From Candidatus Faecalibacterium faecipullorum (GTDB lineage Bacteria; Bacillota; Clostridia; Oscillospirales; Ruminococcaceae), in the NCBI GenBank assembly GCA_019118985.1, contig DWXX01000034.1, positions 1 to 31,259 on the forward strand: a stretch of 31,259 nucleotides of DNA. Direction: 5' to 3'. The first letter of the stretch is position 1, and the number at the start of each line of letters is the position of its first letter. The notes below the pieces were generated by a model, which was not told the DNA's origin, ran no database searches, and saw nothing but the letters and a program-made list of their open reading frames with translations. Shown piece by piece: positions 1 through 6,928 of this stretch. The position numbers and the translations under genes are program-made.

Positions 1-312
1 ACCTTCGGCTTCAGCCGTGACGACGCCGCCAAGTTCCTGGGCGCCTACTACGACCACAAGATCTACGAGAGCGATCCGTTCCAGCACCTGGATCAGGTCG
101 GCGTGGGCCGCCTGGTCAAGATGGCTGCCACCGACGGCCGCGCCACCCGCCCCGACCTGGGCCTGGGCATCTGCGGCGAGCACGGCGGCGACCCCTCTTC
201 TGTCGAGTTCTGCCACAACATCGGCCTGGACTACGTCAGCTGCTCTCCCTTCCGTGTGCCCATCGCCCGTCTGGCCGCCGCGCAGGCTGCCATCAAGAAC
301 CCCCGCAAGTAA
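1..312 (+). CDS. ppdK: Pyruvate, phosphate dikinase, C-terminal fragment
   Basis: This is the last 103 codons of a gene that begins before the window. PPDK interconverts pyruvate, ATP and Pi with PEP, AMP and PPi in the cytoplasm. The fragment is the end of the PEP/pyruvate-binding TIM barrel: it contains GICGEHGGDP, with the family's catalytic cysteine in the CGEHGGDP motif, then DYVSCSPFRVPIARLAAAQA, the usual PPDK ending. It stops at TAA and is followed directly by a strong terminator, so it is the last gene of its transcription unit and not connected to what follows. The sequence matches PPDK better than the related PEP synthase or PTS enzyme I, because the C-terminal SPFRVPIARLAAAQ stretch is typical of PPDK. 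Only the 5' truncation by the window edge limits the call. Confidence 0.95.
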   Translation, partial: TFGFSRDDAAKFLGAYYDHKIYESDPFQHLDQVGVGRLVKMAATDGRATRPDLGLGICGEHGGDPSSVEFCHNIGLDYVSCSPFRVPIARLAAAQAAIKNPRK

Positions 313-352
313 GCTGAGGGTATCAAGGGCTTTGGCCTAGCAAACAGTATAT

Positions 353-397
353 GCGCCCCTCCTGCCTGTGGAAATACAGGCGGGAGGGGCGCTTTTT
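353..397 (+). terminator. Rho-independent terminator after ppdK
   Basis: A 17-bp stem (353-369 with 376-392, one G-T wobble) closes a 6-nt loop and is followed by TTTTT at 393-397. It lies 40 nt after the ppdK stop codon. The remaining bases up to the next promoter (398-491) show no gene that I can support. Confidence 0.93.
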
Positions 398-491
398 GCG
401 CAGAACATGGGGATGTAAAAAACCATGCAGCCCATGCAAAGCCTGCCGCCTTTGAAAAGCCCCCCGGGTACCGCGCCATGTCCCCCGCCCA

Positions 492-521
492 TTGAAAAAC
501 CGGTTCCAACCATGATACAAT
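492..521 (+). promoter_or_regulatory. Sigma-A type promoter for the AgrC-like pseudogene
   Basis: TTGAAA (492-497), an 18-bp spacer, and TACAAT (516-521). Transcription would start near 528, which leaves a leader of about 80-90 nt before the start codons at 610 or 616 and argues against the upstream ATG at 532, which has no ribosome binding site. Confidence 0.7.
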
Positions 522-609
522 AAAAACGGCGATGGGCGCGCCCCCTGTACGGCCGCATCGGAGGGCGCCTGTTGAGAGAAACGTCAAAATTTCTATTGCG
601 GAAGAAGGA

Positions 610-1664
610 ATGCCTGTGTTAGAGGATGATTTTTGCATCAAACTTCTCCCTACCCTTTTGGAAGTGCTGGAGCTTTTCTACTTTGCAGAGCATTTTCTGA
701 CAGCGAAGGTAAGCAGGGCGAAACGGTACCTGGCGAATGTATGTTTCTATTTGCTGGACTGCGGTGCCATTTACTGCTTTCAGGAAGCTCCTCCCGTCAA
801 ATATGCCATGGTGACCCTGTTGATCGTTCTGTGGGCGAGGTATGTTTATCAGACGTCTGTTATCAACGGCGTTTTTCTGTTGTGCTTTCAGTTCTCCTAT
901 GGGTACAGCATGGACTTGTTCTTTGTTTCCATTGCGTCGTTTTTGGGGGGAGATGCGAGCACGCAGCCGGAACATTTCGCTGTACTATATACCCTGATCA
1001 AAGCGGCGGAGCTGCTGATCGTGGTGGCGGTCTGCCGCGGCTGCTGCCGGCATCGGGATGCTTCCTGGCAAAGCAATCTGCGGATTCTGGCCTTTCCGGT
1101 GTGCGTGCTGTGCGTATCGGTCTACCTGCTGTCCATCGTGCTGGAAGAGCCCCGGTATGCGGCAAAGCTGTTGGGCTGCATCATGCTTTTGCTGGCTGTG
1201 GATATTTTGTCCATCTACCTGTTGGAGTACCTGGAAGAGCGGCAGTATGACGCTGCTTTCCATACGGCTCTCAAACAAAACCTGCAAATGATCAATGCCA
1301 ACATTGATTCGTGGAAAGAAGCCTACATGGAACAGAGAAGGCACACGCATGATTTCCAGAATAAATTGCTGGTCCTGCGCGGCCTTGCGAGCAAAGAGGG
1401 AACGCCGGTGGAATTGCAGGCATATCTGAATGAACTGCTGCATGATACAAGGCCGTGCGCCTATTGCCTGGATACGCACCGCCCCATAGCGGATGCGCTG
1501 CTCAGTCAAAAGCAGGCGCTGGCAAAGAGCGATTCCGTTCTGCACGGCTTTGGGCTCAGGAACGTGTTGTACGTGCTTGATAAAAATCAGGCCGTTATCA
1601 GATCAGTTACAGCGAGGAGACGCATTCGTTCCAGTTCGTGGCGCAGATCACGTCTGCTCGATAG
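610..1664 (+). pseudogene. AgrC-like GHKL sensor histidine kinase, internally deleted and frameshifted
   Basis: The N-terminal part has about six or seven hydrophobic segments, as in AgrC-type peptide-sensing kinases. It is followed by the phosphoacceptor helix (RRHTHDFQNKLLVLRGLA, His codon at 1348-1350) and a helix containing ADALLSQKQALAK. In intact relatives an ATP-binding GHKL domain with the N-box (NxxxNAxEA type) follows. Here the sequence jumps near 1534-1545 straight to the final HGFGLRNVLYVLDK motif, so roughly 90 residues with the N-box are missing. A second lesion lies at about 1596: restoring one T after GCCGTT returns YQISYSEETHSFQFVAQI and then a TAG at 1662-1664. Without that base the frame runs on to 1755 and overlaps the next gene. 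The start is uncertain: ATG 610 sits directly against AAGGA, while GTG 616 is 6 nt from it and is preferred. No AgrA, AgrB or AgrD partner is present. The GC content is visibly lower than that of neighbouring genes. Confidence 0.82.
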
Positions 1665-1714
1665 GTATTCCGGGGGTATCCCGGCTGGAACGCAGGGCAA
1701 AGGAGGAGAGCGCA

Positions 1715-2431
1715 ATGACTGCTTTTTCGGGGCTGAAACACACCCTGCTGGCTGAACAGGTGGAAGAACAGCTCTACGACTACATCACCAAACTGCCCAT
1801 GAAGGCGGGGGACAAGCTGCCCAATGAGTTCAAGCTGGCCGAACAGTTCGGCGTGGGGCGCAGCACCATCCGCGAGGCGGTCAAGCTGCTGGTCTCCCGC
1901 AACGTGCTCGAGACCCGCAGGGGCTCCGGGACGTATGTGAAGGAGCTGGTCCCCGCCGACCTCGACCCGCTGAATCTGCGCCATGTGGAGGACAAGGTCT
2001 CTCTGGCGATGGACCTGGTGGACCTGCGGCTCATCCTGGAGCCGGGCATCGCGGAGCTGGCGGCCTACAACGCGACCGAAGAGGAGATCAGCCGCCTCAA
2101 AGAGCTCTGCGATACCACAGAGTACAAGATCGAGCACAACCTCTACTATATCCAGGACGACATAGACTTCCACACCTACATCGCCCGCTGCAGCAAAAAC
2201 AAGGTGGTGGAACAGCTGATCTCCATCATCGAGACGGCGGTGCTGATGTTCGTGAACATCACCCACCGGCAGCTGATGAAAGAGACCATCACGACCCACC
2301 GCGCCATCACCAAAGCCATCGCCGACCACGACCCCATCGGCGCGCGCAGCGCCATGACCATGCACATCGCGTACAACCGCAGCCTCATCAAAAAGATCTA
2401 CGACGAGCGGGAAAAGCCCGCCGAACCATGA
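1715..2431 (+). CDS. FadR-subfamily GntR transcriptional regulator
   Basis: A 238-aa DNA-binding repressor, probably responding to a sugar acid. Residues 10-75 form the GntR winged helix (PNEFKLAEQFGVGRSTIREAVKLL, then the wing RRGSGTYV). Residues 95-230 form an FCD effector domain, and all four expected metal ligands are visible: D149 and H153 in DIDFH, H195 in THRAI, and H217 in MHIAYN. The ATG at 1715 follows AGGAGG at 1701-1706; the longer open frame upstream belongs to the tail of the kinase pseudogene. A terminator lies 18 bp after the stop, so it is transcribed apart from the catabolic genes downstream, which it most likely controls. FCD regulators of this type commonly bind galacturonate, glucuronate, gluconate or related acids; the exact effector cannot be read from the sequence. 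Confidence 0.9.
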   Translation: MTAFSGLKHTLLAEQVEEQLYDYITKLPMKAGDKLPNEFKLAEQFGVGRSTIREAVKLLVSRNVLETRRGSGTYVKELVPADLDPLNLRHVEDKVSLAMDLVDLRLILEPGIAELAAYNATEEEISRLKELCDTTEYKIEHNLYYIQDDIDFHTYIARCSKNKVVEQLISIIETAVLMFVNITHRQLMKETITTHRAITKAIADHDPIGARSAMTMHIAYNRSLIKKIYDEREKPAEP

Positions 2432-2449
2432 CCGCGCGCCCCGCGGCAG

Positions 2450-2475
2450 GGAGAGGAGCGATCCTCTCCTTTTTT
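2450..2475 (+). terminator. Rho-independent terminator after the gntR gene
   Basis: A perfect 8-bp stem GGAGAGGA / TCCTCTCC (2450-2457 with 2462-2469), a GCGA tetraloop and TTTTTT (2470-2475). Confidence 0.92.
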
Positions 2476-2486
2476 ATGGGCTAAAG

Positions 2487-2495
2487 TTGTCTGAT
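2487..2495 (+). repeat. TTGTCTGAT direct repeat, copy 1 (possible operator)
   Basis: This 9-mer recurs exactly at 2627-2635, where it overlaps the -35 box of the promoter for the sugar-acid operon. The GTC-T-GA core is the kind of short near-symmetric site bound by GntR regulators. Two copies 140 bp apart could support looping by the FCD regulator encoded at 1715. The assignment rests on position and repetition only. Confidence 0.35.
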
Positions 2496-2626
2496 GAATT
2501 TTCGGTGGGCACGCCTGCAATGCGCCGTATTTGTGAAAAATGCACTTAAATTAGGAATAAAACTGGCGGTAGAGCACAATAATCAAGGGGAAATCCGTTG
2601 AAATAGTAGAACATATCGGAAACAAT

Positions 2627-2655
2627 TTGTCTGATTTATAACGAAATGGTATGAT
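2627..2655 (+). promoter_or_regulatory. Promoter of the sugar-acid operon with overlapping operator candidate
   Basis: TTGTCT (2627-2632), a 17-bp spacer and TATGAT (2650-2655), in an AT-rich stretch that contrasts with the surrounding GC-rich DNA. The second copy of TTGTCTGAT (2627-2635) covers the -35 box, where a bound regulator would block RNA polymerase. It lies about 48 bp before the start codon of the oxidoreductase gene. Confidence 0.72.
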
Positions 2656-2702
2656 AGACCCACCAGAAACACAACTTCATCCGTGGCAGAAAGGAGCGGA
2701 AC

Positions 2703-3782
2703 ATGAGCTTGAAAACTGGCATTGTCGGCTGCGGCAAGGTGGGGGATTTCCACGCAAAAGCATACAGCCAGCTGGGCAGCAGCGCCTTTGCGGCGGTGTG
2801 CGACGCAGACATCGACCGGGCGCGGGCCTTTGCGGAGCGGTACCACGTGCGGGCGTATGCCGACGTGGCCGAGATGATCCAAACAGAGGGGCTGGATGTG
2901 GTCAGCATCTGCACGCCCCACCCGGCCCACTGCGGCCCTGCCGTCACCGCGGCCGAAAACGGCTGCAATGTCCTGATCGAAAAGCCGCTGGCCTCCAGCC
3001 TGGAGGACTGCGACCGGATCATCGCGGCGGGGGAGCGGCACCATGTGACCATCGGCACCATGGTGCAGCGCCGTTTTTACCGGCCCTGCATGCGGATCCA
3101 TGAGGCCATCCAGGCAGGGAAGATCGGCCGGCCCATCCTGGGCATGGTGACCATGCTGGGCTGGCGGGACCGCGCCTACTACAACAGCGACGGCTGGCGC
3201 GGCACCTGGCAGGGGGAGGGCGGCGGCGTCCTGGTGAACCAGGCGCCCCATCAGCTGGACCTGCTGCTGTGGTATATGGGCGAAGTGGAGCAGGTGTACG
3301 GCGTCTGGAAAAACTTCAACCACCCCTACATCGAGGTGGAGGATACGGCCCTCGCCGTGGTCAAGTTCAAAAGCGGCGCGGTGGGCAATATCGTGGTCAG
3401 CAACAGCCAGAACCCCGCCCTCTACGGCAAGGTGCATATCTTCGGCGAAAACGGCGCCGGCGTGGGGGTGCAGACGGACGGCGGGGCCATGTTCATCGCC
3501 GGGATGTCCGCTATCGCCGAGCCGCCCTGCAACGACCTGTGGACCGTCCCCGGGGAGGCAGACCTGCTGGAAGGCTGGAAGCAGGCGGACTGCGACTTCT
3601 TCAACCGGGTGGATTCGATGTACTACTACCACCGCGAGCAGATCGCAGACTTCCTGCGCGCGGTGGAGACCCACACCCGCCCCCTGGTGGACGCAAGGGA
3701 CGGCCGCAGGACGGTGGAGCTGTTCACCGCCATCTACCGCAGCACCCGGACCAATGAGGTCATCCGCTTCCCCCTCACCTGA
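2703..3782 (+). CDS. Gfo/Idh/MocA-family NAD(P)-dependent oxidoreductase
   Basis: A 359-aa cytoplasmic dehydrogenase of the glucose-fructose oxidoreductase / inositol 2-dehydrogenase family; it would oxidise or reduce a hydroxyl of a cyclic polyol or sugar. The N-terminal Rossmann fold starts with GIVGCGKVGDFH (residues 6-17). The family's catalytic lysine is in LIEKP (K94), and the second catalytic signature is seen as GGGVLVNQAPHQLDLLLW, giving H183 and D186. The length is normal. The start has GGAG about 6 nt upstream and the gene is the first of the operon, immediately after its promoter. Neighbouring isomerases of the IolE / hydroxypyruvate isomerase type and a dehydratase suggest an inositol-like or sugar-acid pathway. 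The substrate is not identifiable by eye. Confidence 0.9.
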   Translation: MSLKTGIVGCGKVGDFHAKAYSQLGSSAFAAVCDADIDRARAFAERYHVRAYADVAEMIQTEGLDVVSICTPHPAHCGPAVTAAENGCNVLIEKPLASSLEDCDRIIAAGERHHVTIGTMVQRRFYRPCMRIHEAIQAGKIGRPILGMVTMLGWRDRAYYNSDGWRGTWQGEGGGVLVNQAPHQLDLLLWYMGEVEQVYGVWKNFNHPYIEVEDTALAVVKFKSGAVGNIVVSNSQNPALYGKVHIFGENGAGVGVQTDGGAMFIAGMSAIAEPPCNDLWTVPGEADLLEGWKQADCDFFNRVDSMYYYHREQIADFLRAVETHTRPLVDARDGRRTVELFTAIYRSTRTNEVIRFPLT

Positions 3783-3802
3783 ATCTGCGCAAAGGAGCTG
3801 TT

Positions 3803-4846
3803 ATGAAAACGTCTTACAATGAGGCCTGCGGCCGCGACTGCTCCACCCTGGAGCAGGACCTTGCCCTGTGCGAGCAGGCGGGCTTCGATTACATCGAGAT
3901 ACGGCTGGATATGCTGCGCCGCTACCTGCAGGGGCACACGGCAGAGCAGCTGCGCGCCTTCTTCGACACCCACCGGCTGAAGCCCCATGCCGTCAACGCC
4001 GTCTATCTCCGGCAGGGGATGCCCGTGGACTGGGCCGCCTGCCGGGACGAGCCCGCGATGCAGGACTTTCGGCTGGCCTGCGAGACCTGCCGCGCCATCG
4101 GCAGCCGGTATGTCGTCGTGGTGCCCCCGCTCGACCCGAGCGGCGTGTTCACCGGCGACGCGGACGCCGCGCAGCAGGACTGCGTCCGCATCCTGAAACA
4201 GCTGTCGGCCCTGGCGCGGCCCTACGGCGTCCGGCTCTGCTTTGAGCTGGTCGGCCTGCCGAAAAGCTGCGTGCGGGACATCGCCGCCGCCGACCGGATC
4301 GTCCGCGCCGTGGACGAGGACAACGTCGGCTTCGTCTTTGATTCCTACAACATCTACCTGAACGGCCGCTGCAACGATTTCAGCGGGCTGCGGGCCGTCC
4401 AGCCGGAGAAGATCTTTGCGGTCCACCTGATGAGCGCCGACGACGTGCCGGAAGAGCAGATGGGCCAGGACAAGCGGTGCTTCCCCGGGTGGGGCGTGGT
4501 GGATACCAGCGCCTTCCTTCAGACCCTGCGCGCCTGCGGGTACGAGGGGATGGTCTCGGTGGAGACCTTCCGCCCGGAGTACTGGGCCCGCCCGCCCCGG
4601 TGGGTGCATGAAAACGCGGCTGCACCCATCCCTGTCCCTCGTCATCTCGGCCTGCGTTGTGGGCGTGGTCGGTGGCGTAGAGCTCGCGACCATCCCGGGG
4701 CTGATCACATCCGGCTTCGGCAGCACCCTGGCCAGCATCGGCCTGGTCATCGTGTTCGGCTGCATGATGGGCCAGATCATGGAGGAATCCAACGCCGCCA
4801 AGGTGATGGCCCACACCTTCATCAAGGTCCTGCGGGGCAAAAATGA
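3803..4846 (+). CDS. TIM-barrel sugar isomerase/epimerase with an out-of-frame tail (3' end probably deleted)
   Basis: A xylose-isomerase-like TIM barrel protein (IolE / hydroxypyruvate isomerase superfamily). The expected metal ligands are all present: E148 (CFELV), D180 (FVFDSYN), H208 (AVHLM) and E254 (VSVETFRPEYW). The homologous part ends at about residue 270 (WVHE). Members of this family normally continue for another 15-20 residues of helix and stop near 280-290 aa. Here the frame instead runs for about 79 arginine-, proline- and histidine-rich residues that are simply the permease gene read in the wrong frame, down to the TGA at 4844-4846. The overlap with the permease gene is therefore 239 bp, far too long to be normal. 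The barrel and metal site are intact, so activity may survive. RBS AAGGAG precedes ATG 3803, 20 bp after the oxidoreductase stop. Confidence 0.78.
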   Translation: MKTSYNEACGRDCSTLEQDLALCEQAGFDYIEIRLDMLRRYLQGHTAEQLRAFFDTHRLKPHAVNAVYLRQGMPVDWAACRDEPAMQDFRLACETCRAIGSRYVVVVPPLDPSGVFTGDADAAQQDCVRILKQLSALARPYGVRLCFELVGLPKSCVRDIAAADRIVRAVDEDNVGFVFDSYNIYLNGRCNDFSGLRAVQPEKIFAVHLMSADDVPEEQMGQDKRCFPGWGVVDTSAFLQTLRACGYEGMVSVETFRPEYWARPPRWVHENAAAPIPVPRHLGLRCGRGRWRRARDHPGADHIRLRQHPGQHRPGHRVRLHDGPDHGGIQRRQGDGPHLHQGPAGQK

Positions 4847-5942
4847 AGAGATCGCCCTGGCCATCACCGGCTTTCTGGTCTCCATCCCCATCTTTGCAGA
4901 CTCGGCCCTGATCCTGCTGGCCCCGCTGGTAAAATCCATCTCCCAGGCCAAAAAGAAGTCCCTGACCGGTCTGGCGCTGGCCATGGCCTGCGCGCTGAAC
5001 ATCACCCACGCCTCTGTCCCGCCGACGCCCGGCCCGCTGGCCGTCGTGGCGCAGTTCGGCGACACCATCGACCTGGGCGCCTACATCCTGTTCGGCATCG
5101 TCATGGGTCTGCCCGTCATGATCCTGATCGCCATCATGAGCCGCGTCGCCGGCCGCAGGTGGTATAAGATCGTGGACGAGGCGGGCGAGATCGTGGACGT
5201 CGCCCCCGACAAGGTGGAAGAGTACGCCCGCCTGTCCTCGCAGCCCACCATCCCGCAGCTGGACCCGGGCGAGCAGTACCCCTCGGCCCTGATGTCCTTT
5301 GCGCCCATCTTCATCCCCGTCGTCCTCATCCTTGCCAGCACCTTCACCACCATGCTCTACACCGGCGAGCCCACCCTGGCGACCGAGGTCATCAACTTCC
5401 TGGGCAGCCCGGTCATCGCCATTTCGGTGGCGCTGCTGGTCTCCATTTACGGCCTGGCCGGCCATAAGCCCCGGCAGGAAGTGCTGGACTGCCTCGAGCG
5501 CGGCGTCAAGAGCTGCGGCACCGTCATCCTGATCACCGGCGCCGGCGGCGCGTTCGGCAACATCATCAAGTCCAGCGGCATCGGCGACATCATCGCCAAC
5601 GGCCTGGCCGGCACCAACATGCCCATCCTGCTGCTGCCCTTCCTGATGGCGGCCATCCTGAAGCTGGTCCTGGGCAGCGGCACCGTGGCCATGACCACCA
5701 CCGCCACCATCTGCGCCCCCATCCTGATGCAGATCCCCGGGGCCAACATGATGTTCTGCGCCTATGCGGCCTGCATCGGCTCGCAGGTGTTCTCGCTGCA
5801 CAACGACAGCTTCTTCTGGGTGCTGACCCGCACCTTCAAGTTTGACAAGCTGGACGTGCAGATCCTCGGCTATGAGGGGATGCAGTTCATCTGGTCCTGG
5901 GCCGGCTTCGGTCTGCTGTGCATCGTCAACGCGGTCTTTTGA
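4608..5942 (+). CDS. GntP-family gluconate/sugar-acid:H+ symporter, N-terminus probably truncated
   Basis: An integral membrane permease of 444 aa, rich in hydrophobic helices, from the GntP/GntT/DsdX family that imports gluconate and related acids or D-serine. Diagnostic stretches are GFGSTLASIGLVIVFGCMMG, ITGFLVSIPIFADSALILLAPL, THASVPPTPGPLAVVAQFG and GSGTVAMTTTATICAPI. The protein starts with MKTRLHPSLSLV; in relatives the equivalent KxKLHPFLALL comes after a first transmembrane helix of about 20 residues, which is missing here. No ribosome binding site better than GGTGGG precedes ATG 4608, and this ATG is inside the isomerase frame. The simplest reading is one deletion that removed the isomerase 3' end, the intergenic gap and the permease 5' end. 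Whether the shortened permease still inserts correctly is unknown. Confidence 0.85.
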   Translation: MKTRLHPSLSLVISACVVGVVGGVELATIPGLITSGFGSTLASIGLVIVFGCMMGQIMEESNAAKVMAHTFIKVLRGKNEEIALAITGFLVSIPIFADSALILLAPLVKSISQAKKKSLTGLALAMACALNITHASVPPTPGPLAVVAQFGDTIDLGAYILFGIVMGLPVMILIAIMSRVAGRRWYKIVDEAGEIVDVAPDKVEEYARLSSQPTIPQLDPGEQYPSALMSFAPIFIPVVLILASTFTTMLYTGEPTLATEVINFLGSPVIAISVALLVSIYGLAGHKPRQEVLDCLERGVKSCGTVILITGAGGAFGNIIKSSGIGDIIANGLAGTNMPILLLPFLMAAILKLVLGSGTVAMTTTATICAPILMQIPGANMMFCAYAACIGSQVFSLHNDSFFWVLTRTFKFDKLDVQILGYEGMQFIWSWAGFGLLCIVNAVF

Positions 5943-5971
5943 GTGCGTACAAACAGTGAAAGGAGATACCT

Positions 5972-6850
5972 ATGAGATTTGGATGCTGCGGCAGTCTGGT
6001 CGCCGCCGGCCCCGACCGGACCGGCGTGGAGATCGCGGAACAGATCGCCGCTTTGGGCTACGACTACATCGAGCTGCCCCTGGCAGAGATGATGGCGCTG
6101 AGCGACGGGGACTTTGCCGCCCTGCGCCGCCAAGTGGCAGCGAGCGGCCTGCGCTGTGAGACCTGCAACAACTTCTTCCCGGCCAGCCTCCGCCTCACCG
6201 GGGCCGAGGCCGACCCCGGCCGCATCCGGGCGTATTACACCCGTGCGCTGGAGCGCGCCGCGCAGCTGGGGGCCGAGGTCATCGTCTTTGGCAGCGCCGG
6301 AGCCAAGCGCGTGCCGGACGGCTTTGACCACGCGGCGGCCTGGCGGCAGGTGGTGGAGGTGACCCGGGCCGCCGGCGAGGCTGCCGCTGCCCATGGCATC
6401 ACCATCGCCATCGAGCCGGTGCGCCGCCCCGACTGCAATATCGTCAACACCTTCGCCGAGGGGGTGCGGCTTGCGCAGGAGGTGGGGCTCGGCAACGTCC
6501 GAGTCCTGGTGGACTTCTACCACATGGTCTGCGAGAAGGAGAGCCCCGACATCCTGCGCCGGTACGGGGCAGAGTACCTCTGCCATGTGCACTTCTCCTG
6601 CCCGGCCATCCCGGAGATCGACGGCGTCCGCGACCCCGCCCGGATCAGCGGGCTGTACGAAGGGGAGCTCGACCGCCGCGGCTGGTGGCGCACCTACCCC
6701 TCCAGCCCGGACGAGTGGGACTACGGCGCGTTCGTCCGGGCGGTGAAGGACTGCGGCTACGACGGCCGCGTCAGCCTGGAGGCGCACGCCCCGGCCTTCG
6801 CCCGCCAGGCCGGCGAGGCGCTGGACGTTTTGCACACACTGTTTGGATAA
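5972..6850 (+). CDS. TIM-barrel sugar phosphate isomerase/epimerase
   Basis: A 292-aa protein of the same superfamily as the gene at 3803, but not a close copy of it. Metal ligands visible: E148 (IAIEPVRR), D181 (VLVDFYHM), H207 (CHVHFS), and a glutamate in VSLEAHAP near the C-terminus. N-terminal MRFGCCGSL and DYIELPLAEM are typical strand ends of the barrel. It would interconvert a keto-sugar or keto-acid with its epimer or aldose in the cytoplasm. The start ATG has AAAGGAGA 7 nt upstream and lies 29 bp after the permease stop, so it is in the same operon. It ends at a normal length, which makes the aberrant end of the first isomerase stand out. Confidence 0.88.
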   Translation: MRFGCCGSLVAAGPDRTGVEIAEQIAALGYDYIELPLAEMMALSDGDFAALRRQVAASGLRCETCNNFFPASLRLTGAEADPGRIRAYYTRALERAAQLGAEVIVFGSAGAKRVPDGFDHAAAWRQVVEVTRAAGEAAAAHGITIAIEPVRRPDCNIVNTFAEGVRLAQEVGLGNVRVLVDFYHMVCEKESPDILRRYGAEYLCHVHFSCPAIPEIDGVRDPARISGLYEGELDRRGWWRTYPSSPDEWDYGAFVRAVKDCGYDGRVSLEAHAPAFARQAGEALDVLHTLFG

Positions 6851-6928
6851 AGGGGGCTTTCCCATGGCGGAACACGCGGCCCCGCCCGAACCGACACCCT
6901 GTGATACATCAAAGAAAGACGGAATGTT

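Noticed and set aside
532..1755. Reading the kinase as an intact 407-aa protein starting at ATG 532
   Set aside because: The ATG is only a few bases after the predicted transcription start, has no Shine-Dalgarno, and the last about 50 residues are out of frame relative to AgrC relatives.
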